Below, piece after piece: positions 25,168 to 33,892 of a stretch of 64,000 nucleotides of DNA. Below the pieces are notes generated by a model that was given only the letters and a program-made list of their open reading frames with translations, had not been told where the DNA came from and made no database searches. The stretch's first letter is position 1. Every line of letters begins with the position of its first letter. The position numbers and the translations under genes were made by a program. This stretch comes from Sphingopyxis sp. BSN-002 (GTDB lineage: Bacteria; Pseudomonadota; Alphaproteobacteria; Sphingomonadales; Sphingomonadaceae), in NCBI RefSeq assembly GCF_022024275.1, contig NZ_CP091804.1, positions 3,180,501-3,244,500 of the forward strand, in the 5' to 3' direction.

Positions 25168-26036
25168 CAGCTTTTCCTATCCTGCCGCTCTGTCGCAATA
25201 TTGCAGCCAGCGGCCGCCCGGCCGCGGGGGCCGTTGAAATAATCCTGTATCCACGGATGCTCGGTGGCAAGCAGTTCCGGGATCGTGCCGACCGCGATCA
25301 CCCGCTTCTCTGCCAATACCGCGACCCGGTCGCAGGTTGCATAAAGCGAGTCGAGATCGTGGGTGATCAGGAAGACGGTCAGCCCCATCGTATCGGCCAG
25401 CTCGCGGATCAGTTCGTCGAACTTGGCGGCGCCGATCGGGTCGAGCCCGGCAGTCGGTTCGTCGAGGAAGAGCAGGGCCGGGTCCAGCGCCAGCGACCGG
25501 GCCAGGCCGGCGCGCTTGACCATGCCGCCCGACAGCTCGGCCGGATATTTCGGCCCGGCATCGGGGGGCAGGCCGACCATCTGCACCTTGTATGCCGCGA
25601 TCTCGTCGAGCAGCCGCTGGTCCAGCCGCGGATAATATTCGCGCAGGGGAACCTGGATATTCTCGGCGACGCTGAGCGTCGAAAACAGCGCGCCGCCCTG
25701 GAACATCACACCCCAGCGGCGACGAAGGTCGCGCGATTCTTCCTGATCGGTGATCGTGTCGAGCGTCTTGCCATAGACCTCGATCTCACCCGCGGTCGGG
25801 GTCTGCAGCCCGACGATCGATCGCATCAGAACCGATTTGCCGGTGCCCGACCCGCCGACCACACCGAGAATTTCGCCCGAGCGCACGTCGAGGTCGAGAT
25901 TTTCATGGATCACCGCGTCGCCGAACTGGTTCTTGAGGCCGCGGATACGGATCGCATATTCGAACTTTTCGGGGCGTACCGCGTCGGCGGCGGCCAGCTC
26001 TTCCTTGATTTCCTGCTGCTGGATGTCGTCGGCCAT
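25167..26036 (-). CDS. ABC transporter ATP-binding protein, MlaF-like
   Basis: 289 residues from the ATG at 26036, which overlaps the permease stop as TGATG; an ATG at 26045 inside the permease gene is the alternative. Walker A (G-G-S-G-T-G-K-S), Q-loop region (M-F-Q-G-G-A-L-F-S), signature (E-L-S-G-G-M-V-K-R), Walker B (L-L-F-L-D-E-P-T-A-G-L-D) and H-loop (L-I-T-H-D-L) are all present. The L-S-G-G-M form instead of LSGGQ is typical of MlaF-type ATPases. It drives lipid transport with the neighbouring MlaE- and MlaD-like proteins. Confidence 0.94.
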   Translation of the reverse strand: MADDIQQQEIKEELAAADAVRPEKFEYAIRIRGLKNQFGDAVIHENLDLDVRSGEILGVVGGSGTGKSVLMRSIVGLQTPTAGEIEVYGKTLDTITDQEESRDLRRRWGVMFQGGALFSTLSVAENIQVPLREYYPRLDQRLLDEIAAYKVQMVGLPPDAGPKYPAELSGGMVKRAGLARSLALDPALLFLDEPTAGLDPIGAAKFDELIRELADTMGLTVFLITHDLDSLYATCDRVAVLAEKRVIAVGTIPELLATEHPWIQDYFNGPRGRAAAGCNIATERQDRKS

Positions 26037-27142
26037 CAATTCCATCCCAGCGAGGAAAAGAAGACCGCAAAAAAGGCGTCGAGCACGATCACGAGGAAGA
26101 TGGCGGCGACCACCGCCGATGTCGTGCGCTTGCCGACTTCCTCCGCATTCTGGCGAACCTGCATGCCTTCGTAGCAGCCAGTCACGCCGATCAGGATGCC
26201 GAACACCGGCGCCTTGATCAGCATGATCCAGAAATCGTGCATCGGTATGATTTCGCGTAGCCGCTGCACATAGGTCAGCGGCGGGATTTCGAGCCCGACC
26301 CAGCAGAAGACGCCGCCGCCGACGATCGCGCAGATGCTGGCATAGAAGCCGAGCAAAGGCATGGTGATCGTCGAGGCTGCGACACGCGGCAACACGATCG
26401 CTTCCATCGGGGATACGCCGATCGTGCGCATCGCGTCGATCTCTTCGGTCAGTTTCATTGTCCCGATCTGCGCCGCAAAGGCCGATCCCGACCGCCCGGC
26501 AACCATGATCGCGGTCATCAGCAGGCCGAGTTCGCGGATCGACGCGCGGCCGACGAGATTGATCGTGAACACCTCCAGCCCGAATTGTTCGAGCTGCACC
26601 GATCCCTGCTGCGCGATCACGATCCCGATCAGAAAGCTCATCAGTCCGATGATCGGAAGGGCGTCGACGCCCACCGTCTGGAAGCGGGTGACGACGGCAT
26701 GCCACCGCAGCCGTCGCCGCGCCCGGATCTGGACGCCGAGCGCGATGATCATTGCGCCGAAGAAATCGACGATGCCGACGAGCTCGCGCCAGATGGCGAC
26801 GCTCGCGGTGCCGACCTGTTCGAGCATGCGCTCGATCGCCGAGCGCCGGTCGCGGTGAACGCGATATTCGCTCTTGTCGTCTTTCAGCGCCTCGAGCAGC
26901 CGTTCCGCTTCGGGGCTCGCGCCGACGACCTTCGCGCCATGTTCGTTGACGGCGCGGGTGACGATCCACGCGCCGACGGTATCGATGCGTTCGATTTCGG
27001 AGAGGTCGAGCGATTCGATCGGACCCAGCTCTTCAAGGCGGGCGGGGACGTCGCCGAGGCGCGCCAGTGTCAGGCGGCCGGTAAAGCGGACCGCGGCGCC
27101 GTTGGCGCCGTCGCTAAAGTCGAAGTCCGCCCGGGCCACCAT
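26036..27142 (-). CDS. MlaE-family permease with N-terminal STAS-like domain
   Basis: 368 residues. Residues 1-90 resemble a STAS domain (L-D-L-S-E-I-E-R-I-D-T-V-G-A-W-I); from about 115 follows the MlaE permease with five or so membrane helices and family motifs G-V-D-A-L-P-I-I-G-L-M-S-F-L-I-G, L-M-T-A-I-M-V-A-G-R-S-G-S-A-F-A-A-Q-I-G-T-M and E-E-I-D-A-M-R-T-I-G-V-S-P. In E. coli the STAS protein MlaB is separate; here it is fused, as is usual in alphaproteobacteria. First gene of the mlaE-F-D-lipoprotein operon that maintains outer-membrane lipid asymmetry. Confidence 0.93.
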   Translation of the reverse strand: MVARADFDFSDGANGAAVRFTGRLTLARLGDVPARLEELGPIESLDLSEIERIDTVGAWIVTRAVNEHGAKVVGASPEAERLLEALKDDKSEYRVHRDRRSAIERMLEQVGTASVAIWRELVGIVDFFGAMIIALGVQIRARRRLRWHAVVTRFQTVGVDALPIIGLMSFLIGIVIAQQGSVQLEQFGLEVFTINLVGRASIRELGLLMTAIMVAGRSGSAFAAQIGTMKLTEEIDAMRTIGVSPMEAIVLPRVAASTITMPLLGFYASICAIVGGGVFCWVGLEIPPLTYVQRLREIIPMHDFWIMLIKAPVFGILIGVTGCYEGMQVRQNAEEVGKRTTSAVVAAIFLVIVLDAFFAVFFSSLGWN

Positions 27143-27219
27143 CTCGCCGGGACCTTGTATTATTTCATTTGTGACAGCAAGCGAATCCCGCCCCCTTGGC
27201 CGCTTCGTTCCGTCGCACT

Positions 27220-27957
27220 ATGACCACGCGCATGGAGACTCCCGCTGTTTCGCCGACGACCGGCTACACGCATCGCGTTGCCATGTACGATATGGATCGA
27301 ACGATAACGCGTTCAGGGACTTACAGTGGATTCCTTATGCATGTTGCAAGGCGGCGCCAGCAATGGCGGCTGCTGTTTCTGCCGCTCGTCGGGCTTGCGG
27401 GCGCAGGCTACGCGCTACGCCTTATCGACCGGTCGCGGCTGAAAGCGATCAACCTGCGCCTGCTTGTGGGCAAGAGTTTCAGCCGAACCGAAATTGCGCC
27501 GCTCGCCGAGAGCTATGCCGACAAGGTGGTTGCACGCGGGCTGCACAGCGCCGCCCTCGACCAGATCGCGGCCGACCGCGAGGCAGGCTACCGGCTCTTG
27601 CTCGCGACCGCGTCCTTCCATCTTTATGTCGACGCGATCGCGCGGCGGCTCGGGATCGACGATGTGCTCGCCACGCAGCTCGACGAGCCCGATGGCGCCG
27701 ACCACATCCACGCGCGGCTGGCGGGCGCCAATTGCTATGGCGAGGCCAAGTTCGCGCGCATCTCGGACTGGCTCGCTGCGAATGAAATCACCCGCGATCA
27801 ATTGCATGTCCGTGCTTATTCGGATCACGTCTCGGATCATCCGATGCTGCACTTCGCCGACGAGGCGGTCGCCACGACGCCGTCGCGCAAGCTGAAACAG
27901 CTTGCGCCCAGAATGGGCTGGCAAGTCGTCGACTGGCGCGCCAAGCGCGGTCGTTAG
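27220..27957 (+). CDS. HAD-IB family hydrolase (phosphatase)
   Basis: About 245 residues. The nucleophile motif D-M-D-R-T-I-T gives the catalytic Asp pair, motif II is L-A-T-A-S-F-H, a Lys follows in N-C-Y-G-E-A-K-F, and motif IV is Y-S-D-H-V-S-D-H-P. This order matches the SerB-like HAD-IB group acting on small phosphorylated molecules or phospholipid head groups. A hydrophobic stretch near residues 55-75 could associate with the membrane. Starts at 27196, 27220 or 27232 are possible; none has a strong ribosome-binding site. Its end overlaps the convergent PLP-enzyme gene by 4 bases. Confidence 0.85.
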   Translation: MTTRMETPAVSPTTGYTHRVAMYDMDRTITRSGTYSGFLMHVARRRQQWRLLFLPLVGLAGAGYALRLIDRSRLKAINLRLLVGKSFSRTEIAPLAESYADKVVARGLHSAALDQIAADREAGYRLLLATASFHLYVDAIARRLGIDDVLATQLDEPDGADHIHARLAGANCYGEAKFARISDWLAANEITRDQLHVRAYSDHVSDHPMLHFADEAVATTPSRKLKQLAPRMGWQVVDWRAKRGR

Positions 27958-29246
27958 ACCGCGTCGAGTGCCTGCGCAAAGTCGGCGATCAGGTCATCCG
28001 GGTCCTCGATGCCGATCGACACGCGGACCAGATTGTCGGTGATGCCAAGCGCCTTCTTGCGCTCGTCAGGGACCGACAGATGCGTCATCGCCGCGGGATG
28101 GCTCGCGAGCGTTTCGGTGCCGCCGAGGCTGACCGCAAGCTTCGCGATCTTCAGCGCATCGAGGAAGCGGAAGCTCTCGGCCTCGCCGCCCTTGATGAAC
28201 AGCGAGAAGGTCGATCCAGCGCCGCTGCAATGGCGGTCGTAGATGTCCTTCTGCCGCGCGTCGCTGATGAAGCCCAGATAGCCGAGTCCCTCGACCTTCG
28301 GATGATCGCGCAGGAAAGTGCAGACCTTCAGCGCATTCTCGCCCGCGCGGCTCATCCGCAGTTCCAGCGTTTCGAGGCTGCGGAGCAGCATCCACGCGGT
28401 GTTGGGATCGCAGATCGTACCGATCGTGTTGCGCATCGGCCGGATCGCGTTGATCAGGTGCTGGTCGCCCGACACCCCGCCCGCGACGAGGTCCGAATGA
28501 CCGCCGGCATATTTGGTGAGGCTGTAGACGACAAGCTCGGCGCCCTGCTTCAGCGGCTGCTGCCACAGCGGGCCGAGGAAGGTGTTGTCGATCGCGATCG
28601 CGGGCTTGTGCTCGCCGGGGAACGCCGCATCGCGTGCGTTGCGGACGGCCTCGACGTCGACCAGCGCGTTGGTCGGATTCGCCGGGCTTTCGAGATAGAC
28701 GAGCGCGACCTTGCCGCCCTTTTCGGCCGCCAGCGCCTTGGCGCGATCGAGAATGGCGTCGATCTCCTCGCGCGTCGCGCCGGCGGGGAAATCGAGGAAG
28801 CTGACGCCGAAGCGCGACAGGATGCGCGCGATCAGCGTTTCGGTCGCGGCATAGAGCGGGCCCGAATGGACGATCACGTCATTCTGGTTCACCAGTGCGA
28901 GGAGCAGCGTCGCGATTGCCGACATGCCGCTCGAAAAGACGAGGCTGTCGTCGGCGCCGTCCCAGACCGCAAGGCGATCCTCAAGGATCTCCTGGTTCGG
29001 CCCGTTGAAGCGCGAATAGACGAGGCCGTCGGCGGGGCCTTCGCGCTTGCCGGTGATATGCTCGAAGAAGCGTTTGCCCGCCGCGGCGTTTTCGAACGCG
29101 AAGGTCGAGGTCAGGAAGATCGGCGGCTTCAGCGAGCCTTCCGACAGCATCGGATCATAGCCGAGGCCCATCATCAGCGTTGCGGGGCTCAGCTCCTTGT
29201 CACCGATCTTCTTGCTGTTCGTCTTGGGTTTGCCGCGCATGGCCAT
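27954..29246 (-). CDS. Cystathionine gamma-synthase/lyase family PLP enzyme
   Basis: 430 residues from an ATG 8 bases after AAGGAG; an upstream start adding 14 residues lacks such a site. The PLP-binding lysine is in S-L-T-K-Y-A-G-G-H-S-D, with Y-S-R-F-N-G-P-N near the N-terminus, F-S-S-G-M-S-A-I for phosphate binding and L-G-G-T-E-T-L-A-S-H-P at the C-terminal part. The family makes or cleaves cystathionine, homocysteine or methionine; a precise activity (gamma-synthase, gamma-lyase or methionine gamma-lyase) cannot be read from this. It sits downstream of an MFS permease on the same strand, 69 bases apart, with a palindrome between. Confidence 0.88.
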   Translation of the reverse strand: MAMRGKPKTNSKKIGDKELSPATLMMGLGYDPMLSEGSLKPPIFLTSTFAFENAAAGKRFFEHITGKREGPADGLVYSRFNGPNQEILEDRLAVWDGADDSLVFSSGMSAIATLLLALVNQNDVIVHSGPLYAATETLIARILSRFGVSFLDFPAGATREEIDAILDRAKALAAEKGGKVALVYLESPANPTNALVDVEAVRNARDAAFPGEHKPAIAIDNTFLGPLWQQPLKQGAELVVYSLTKYAGGHSDLVAGGVSGDQHLINAIRPMRNTIGTICDPNTAWMLLRSLETLELRMSRAGENALKVCTFLRDHPKVEGLGYLGFISDARQKDIYDRHCSGAGSTFSLFIKGGEAESFRFLDALKIAKLAVSLGGTETLASHPAAMTHLSVPDERKKALGITDNLVRVSIGIEDPDDLIADFAQALDAV

Positions 29247-29288
29247 GGGGGAAGCTCCTTGAGATATGGCGGCCCTTATAGCGCTCAA

Positions 29289-29304
29289 AGTTTCGTTTGA
29301 AACT
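29289..29304. promoter_or_regulatory. AGTTTC-N4-GAAACT palindrome upstream of the PLP enzyme gene
   Basis: AGTTTC and GAAACT around a 4-base centre, 43 bases upstream of the start at 29246 and just downstream of the MFS gene. On the minus strand a TATAGT hexamer overlaps it, so it may be an operator on a promoter for the PLP gene. The regulator is unknown. Confidence 0.4.
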
Positions 29305-29315
29305 ATATTGCGCGG

Positions 29316-30599
29316 TCAGTCCTCGATGATCAGACTGCGCTCTTTCGTTTCGGGCAGCATCATCGTGGCGACGCCGGCCATGCTGATCACCGCGGCGACA
29401 TAGAAATAGAAGAGCCATTCGACGCCTGCGCCCTTTAGCGCGAGCGCGACCATTTCGACGGTGCCGCCAAAGATCGCATTGCCGATCGCATAGGGCAGGG
29501 CGACGCCGAGACCGCGAATATGCGCCGGAAACAGCTCGGCCTTCACCAGCGCGTTGTTCGCCGTGTAGCCAGCCTGGAAGGTCAGCGGGATCAGGATCAG
29601 CAGGGTCGCGACGATGGGCGAGGTGACGGTTTCGAGCGTCAGGAAGGTCGGCGCCGCGACGATCGCGCCGCCGATCCCGAAGAGCAGCAGCATCGGCTTG
29701 CGCCCGAAGCGGTCGGCGAGCGCGCCGAACACCGGCTGCATCAGCGTGAACCAGATCAGCGCGGCGGCGATGATATAGGTCGCGGTCGCCTTGTCGAAGC
29801 CGACGGTGTTGAACAGATATTTCTGCATGTAGCTGGTGTAGGTATAGGCCGCGAGCCCGCCGCCTGCCGACAGCATGCCGACGAGGATGCTCTCGCGGCG
29901 ATGCTCCTTCCACAGCAGCCTTGCGGTCGAAACGGGCCGGTCGACGGCCTGGTTTTCGAACGACGGCGTTTCGGCGAGATTGCGGCGGAGCATGTAAACA
30001 ACGAGCGCGAGGATCGCGCCGATGACGAACGGGATGCGCCATCCCCACGCGGTCAGTTCGGCCTCGGTCAGAAAGGCCTGCAGGATGACGGCGACGAAGA
30101 TCGCGCAGAGCTGGCCGCCGATCAGCGTCATATACTGGAAGCTCGCCCAGAAACCGCGATGCTCCTTGGGTGCCATTTCGGACAGATAGGTCGCGCTGGC
30201 GCCATACTCGCCGCCGAGCGACAGGCCCTGCAGCATCCGTGCGACCAGCAGCGTCGCCGGACCGAACAGGCCCGCGGTCGCATAGGTCGGAGCGATCGCG
30301 ATCAGCATCGACCCGCTGAACATCAGCGCGACCGACAACGACAGCCCGGCCTTGCGCCCGCGCGTGTCGGCGAAGCGCCCCATCACCCACGCGCCGATCG
30401 GCCGCATGATGAAGCCGACGGCGAAGATCGCCGCGGTGCTCAGAAGCTGCGCGGTCGGGTCGGCCTTGGGAAAGAAGACGGGGGCAAAATAGATGGCGAA
30501 GGCGGCATAGGCGAACCAGTCATACCATTCGACGAGATTGCCCGCCGAACCGCCGACGATCGAGACGAGGCGTTTGCGCGGTATGGCGAAGGCCTTCAT
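29316..30599 (-). CDS. MFS transporter, metabolite:H+ symporter (ProP/KgtP-like)
   Basis: 427 residues, 12 predicted membrane segments. The N-terminus G-S-A-G-N-L-V-E-W-Y-D-W-F-A-Y and the loop G-R-F-A-D-T-R-G-R-K, repeated as G-A-L-A-D-R-F-G-R-K in the second half, are hallmarks of the metabolite:H+ symporter branch of the major facilitator family, which takes up dicarboxylates, shikimate, proline or betaine. Substrate not determinable. Possibly co-transcribed with the PLP enzyme gene downstream and lies 9 bases after the pgeF stop. Confidence 0.92.
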   Translation of the reverse strand: MKAFAIPRKRLVSIVGGSAGNLVEWYDWFAYAAFAIYFAPVFFPKADPTAQLLSTAAIFAVGFIMRPIGAWVMGRFADTRGRKAGLSLSVALMFSGSMLIAIAPTYATAGLFGPATLLVARMLQGLSLGGEYGASATYLSEMAPKEHRGFWASFQYMTLIGGQLCAIFVAVILQAFLTEAELTAWGWRIPFVIGAILALVVYMLRRNLAETPSFENQAVDRPVSTARLLWKEHRRESILVGMLSAGGGLAAYTYTSYMQKYLFNTVGFDKATATYIIAAALIWFTLMQPVFGALADRFGRKPMLLLFGIGGAIVAAPTFLTLETVTSPIVATLLILIPLTFQAGYTANNALVKAELFPAHIRGLGVALPYAIGNAIFGGTVEMVALALKGAGVEWLFYFYVAAVISMAGVATMMLPETKERSLIIED

Positions 30600-30608
30600 C
30601 GATCCCCC

Positions 30609-31367
30609 TCAGCTCAGTCCGATCAGCGATATCTGTCGGCCGTAGCGGTTTTCGTTTCTGTGGCACGCGCGGCGGTAGCTGAAATAGTCCGCCTCCTCCG
30701 CATAAGTATCCTGTCCGCCGATGGCAATTCGGGTGACGCCCGCGGCGGCGAGACGCGCCGCGACATAGGCCGCAATGTCGAACATCGCATGACCCGGCTT
30801 GCCCGCCGCGAAGAAGCGTTCGTTGACGGGAGCGTCGGCGAGGAAGCGGTCGACGAAGCCGTCGTCGACTTCATAGGAGCCGCGGCCGATGCAGGGGCCG
30901 ATCGCGACCGCAATGTCGCTGCGGCGGGCGCCGAGACTTTCCATTGCGTCGAGCGTCGCATCGGTGACCCCGGCGAGCGCGCCTTTCCATCCTGCATGTG
31001 CTGCGCCGACAACGCCGGTCTGCGCATCGGCAAAGAGGACCGGAACGCAGTCGGCAGTCAGGATGCCGAGCAACAGTCCGGTCGTGCGTGTCGCAAGCGC
31101 ATCGGCCTCGGGGCGGGCAGCGAGATCGCTGGTCTCGTCGACGATCACGCAGCGATTGCCGTGAACCTGATAGAGCCCGGTCAGCTTCGCGCCGGGCAAC
31201 ACGGCGTTGGCGGCGCGGCGGCGGTTCTCGGCGATCAGGTCGGGATCGTCGCCCGACCCGAACCCGCAGTTCAGCGAGGCAAGGTCGCCGGTCGACACGC
31301 CGCCCTGCCGTCCGAAGAAGCCGTGCGGAACGCCGAGCGTCGCAGCGCCGATGAAGCTCGCGGTCAC
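30609..31367 (-). CDS. pgeF: Peptidoglycan editing factor PgeF (polyphenol oxidase/YfiH family)
   Basis: 252 residues from a GTG at 31367 that overlaps the GNAT stop (GTGA); longer upstream starts lie in Arg-rich shadow sequence. The metal-site pattern of the family is present: H-G-F-F-G-R-Q-G-G-V-S at the start, Y-Q-V-H-G, L-T-A-D-C-V-P-V-L, A-A-H-A-G-W-K-G and the G-P-C-I-G signature. YfiH/PgeF removes wrongly inserted amino acids from peptidoglycan precursors; some members are described as laccases or purine nucleosidases. It follows a lgt-methyltransferase-GNAT run on the same strand, all coupled by overlap. Confidence 0.93.
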   Translation of the reverse strand: MTASFIGAATLGVPHGFFGRQGGVSTGDLASLNCGFGSGDDPDLIAENRRRAANAVLPGAKLTGLYQVHGNRCVIVDETSDLAARPEADALATRTTGLLLGILTADCVPVLFADAQTGVVGAAHAGWKGALAGVTDATLDAMESLGARRSDIAVAIGPCIGRGSYEVDDGFVDRFLADAPVNERFFAAGKPGHAMFDIAAYVAARLAAAGVTRIAIGGQDTYAEEADYFSYRRACHRNENRYGRQISLIGLS

Positions 31368-31882
31368 AGGTCGAGCCTGAAGAAACGGTCCTCGTCGACA
31401 TGGTTGCCGACCCGGAAGGCGTTGCGCCCGACGTCGTAGAAGCCATAGCGGCGATAGAAGGCCTGCGCGCGGTCGTTCTCGGTGAACACGGTGAGATACA
31501 GGATCGACGCGCGCTCGCGCGCCCACGCGATTCCCCATTCCATCAGCGCGACCGCGACACCGGTGCCCTTGGCGGCTTCGGCGACATAGATCTGGTGCAG
31601 TTCGACCGCATCGTCGGTCGGCTGTTCGGGGGGCAGGTCGAATTCGACCGGCCCCATCTTGATATAGCCGAGGATCGCGCCCGCTTCGCTTCGCACGAGC
31701 GCGATGTCATGCCCCGCATCCTCGATCTGCGCGCGCACGCGTTCGGGCGGGTTCCAGTCGGCGAGGAAGGCCGACAGGTCGGCGGGGTCATAGATATGCC
31801 CGAAGGTATGCGTGAACGATCCGTTTGCGAACGTCGCGATCGCTTCGGCATCCTCGGGCCTGGCGAGCTGGATGGCGGTCAT
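31364..31882 (-). CDS. GNAT family N-acetyltransferase
   Basis: 172 residues from an ATG overlapping the methyltransferase stop (ATGA). The acetyl-CoA motif A region reads L-H-Q-I-Y-V-A-E-A-A-K-G-T-G-V-A-V-A-L-M, followed by the motif B pattern A-Q-A-F-Y-R-R-Y-G-F, as in RimI-like and small-molecule acetyltransferases. Substrate unknown. It overlaps pgeF downstream by 4 bases, so translation is coupled. Confidence 0.88.
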   Translation of the reverse strand: MTAIQLARPEDAEAIATFANGSFTHTFGHIYDPADLSAFLADWNPPERVRAQIEDAGHDIALVRSEAGAILGYIKMGPVEFDLPPEQPTDDAVELHQIYVAEAAKGTGVAVALMEWGIAWARERASILYLTVFTENDRAQAFYRRYGFYDVGRNAFRVGNHVDEDRFFRLDL

Positions 31883-32943
31883 GCGGCTTCTCCTGAAAAT
31901 CCAGCGGGTGCGGGCCATCCCGGTGCGGTGACTGCGATCAGCTTGAACAATTCGCCCATCGCGTCGGTTTCGACCAGCCGGTCGCGCTGGCCCCGCAACT
32001 CTTCGGCGCGATCGGGCGCGGCGGTCGAAAGTGACTTCAGCCGCGCGTCGATGCCGAGGCGTTTCAGCCAGTTGCCCTGCGGCGTCGGGCCGTCGATCGT
32101 CACACCCGCGGCGCGTGCCGCATCGGCGAGCGCGGCAAAGTCGACATGCGCGGTCAGATCGACCTCGCCCGGGTCGACGAAGGGATTGGCGAATCGATGG
32201 GCTTTCACCGCCTGCAAGGTATCGCCCGCGGCGGGGCCGCTATAGCCGTAATCGATCACCAGCATCGCACCGCCCTGGTGGACAAGGCGGAAGGCGCAGC
32301 GCTGCATGATTGCGGCCGACACGGGTGCGGTTTCGACGATCGTATCCTGGGGCCGGTCGCGGAGCGCGGGGGGCACGGCATCGTCTGCCCGAATGCTCCC
32401 GGCGACCGGCGCCAGCCCCGCTTTGCGACGTTCGACCATCCGCTCGCGCCAGCCATCGGCCGTCTTCACATATTGATGAACGGGCAGCGCATCGAAAAAC
32501 TCGTTGGCGATGATGATCAGCGGCGCATCGTCGGGCAAGGCATCGACCTCGTCGTGATGCTCCGCTTGCGGGATGCGCGCCGCCTGGGCGGTTCGCAAGG
32601 TGGGGCTGGTTTCGACAAGGTGCACGCCGGCCGGCACGCAGCCGAAGCGCGCGGCGGCGCGAAGAGCGTCTGCGGCAAGCGTCCCGCGGCCGGGGCCGAG
32701 CTCGACATAATGGAAGGCTGGACTGCCCGCGCGGCTCCACAGATCGGCGACCCAGATGCCGATCAGTTCGCCGAACATCTGGCTGATTTCGGGCGCGGTG
32801 GTGAAGTCGCCCGCGGCGCCGAGTGGATCGCGCGTCGCGTAATAGTGCGCGTTGGCGGCCGCCATATAGTCGGCGACGGTCATCGGCCTGGCGGCGGCGA
32901 TATCCTTGATCAGTTGCTCGGGCGTCGGTGGGCCCTCACGCAA
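31879..32943 (-). CDS. SAM-dependent methyltransferase, MidA/NDUFAF7 family (COG1565)
   Basis: 354 residues starting at a TTG 8 bases inside the 3' end of lgt; the next in-frame ATG is 20 codons later. Family motifs: [36 protein letters not shown] near the N-terminus, the SAM-binding [10 protein letters not shown], and [12 protein letters not shown]. Mitochondrial NDUFAF7 methylates an arginine of a complex I subunit, so a role in respiratory complex assembly is possible. Lies directly downstream of lgt, as in many alphaproteobacteria. Confidence 0.9.
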   Translation of the reverse strand: MREGPPTPEQLIKDIAAARPMTVADYMAAANAHYYATRDPLGAAGDFTTAPEISQMFGELIGIWVADLWSRAGSPAFHYVELGPGRGTLAADALRAAARFGCVPAGVHLVETSPTLRTAQAARIPQAEHHDEVDALPDDAPLIIIANEFFDALPVHQYVKTADGWRERMVERRKAGLAPVAGSIRADDAVPPALRDRPQDTIVETAPVSAAIMQRCAFRLVHQGGAMLVIDYGYSGPAAGDTLQAVKAHRFANPFVDPGEVDLTAHVDFAALADAARAAGVTIDGPTPQGNWLKRLGIDARLKSLSTAAPDRAEELRGQRDRLVETDAMGELFKLIAVTAPGWPAPAGFSGEAA

Positions 32944-33814
32944 CGGCGTCGGGTCCCGCGATCGGCTCGACCCGTTGGCGACGCCTCTTCGCTGTCGCGA
33001 CGAGCCAGATTCCGATCAGGATCATCGGCACCGTGAGCCACTGGCCCATCGAAAGACCGGTCGCTTCGACGACATTCATCCGTTGCGCGTCGGGCTCGCG
33101 GAAAAATTCCACGGCAAAGCGGCTGAGCCCATAGATGATCGAGGCCATGCCCACGAGAAAGCCGGGCTTGTATCGCGCATCGGTGCGCCAGAACAGGAAG
33201 GCAAGAATGGCCATCATCACGATACCCTCCAGCCCGGCTTCGTAGAGCTGGCTGGGGTGGCGCGGTTCGGGGCCGCCGTGCGGAAAGATGATCGCCCACG
33301 GCACGTGGGCAACCCGGCCCCACAGCTCGCCGTTCACGAAATTGGCGAGGCGTCCGAGGAACAGCCCGAAAGGGATGGTGCAGGCGATGTAGTCGCAGAA
33401 GCGCAGGAAGCTGAGCTTTTCCTTGCGCGTCACATACCAGATCGCGATCAGCACGCCGAGCACACCGCCGTGCAGCGACATCCCTCCGTCCCATAGTTTG
33501 AAGATCTCGACCGGCTTCTTCAGATAGGATTCGAGATTGTAGAACAGGACATAACCCAGCCGGCCGCCCAGGATGATACCGAGCATGGCATAGAAGATCA
33601 TGTCGTCGGCGTGGCGTCGCGCCATCGGGGCACCGGGCTGCGCGATCAGCTTCAGCAGGTACCAGTAGCCGAGAAAAACGCCCGCAAGATAGGCGAGCGC
33701 GTACCAGCGGATCGGCCAGCCGAAGACGCTGAACGCGATCTCGCTATGCTCGCCCATCAGATCTTGAAAGTTAAGATGTTGCGTCGCTTCGGCTAAGGTT
33801 GCAAAAAGAAACAT
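32936..33814 (-). CDS. lgt: Prolipoprotein diacylglyceryl transferase
   Basis: 292 residues with about seven membrane segments. The Lgt signature [14 protein letters not shown] is present, as are H-G-G-V-L-G and the C-terminal [11 protein letters not shown] segment. Lgt adds diacylglycerol from phosphatidylglycerol to the lipobox cysteine of lipoproteins, the first step in their maturation. The ATG at 33814 gives a normal N-terminus; the upstream extension crosses the opposite gene. It heads an operon with the MidA-type methyltransferase, GNAT and pgeF. Confidence 0.96.
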   Translation of the reverse strand: MFLFATLAEATQHLNFQDLMGEHSEIAFSVFGWPIRWYALAYLAGVFLGYWYLLKLIAQPGAPMARRHADDMIFYAMLGIILGGRLGYVLFYNLESYLKKPVEIFKLWDGGMSLHGGVLGVLIAIWYVTRKEKLSFLRFCDYIACTIPFGLFLGRLANFVNGELWGRVAHVPWAIIFPHGGPEPRHPSQLYEAGLEGIVMMAILAFLFWRTDARYKPGFLVGMASIIYGLSRFAVEFFREPDAQRMNVVEATGLSMGQWLTVPMILIGIWLVATAKRRRQRVEPIAGPDAVA

Positions 33815-33892
33815 ATAGTCGCGCTGTCCTTCCCCAGGAGAGGCCTTCCCCATAGGGGGTAAGGCGAGCGAGACCAAGAGGAGAGATGCCCA

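Noticed and set aside
28080-30400. Long plus-strand frames opposite the PLP enzyme and MFS genes
   Set aside because: Compositional shadows; the minus frames carry complete family motifs.
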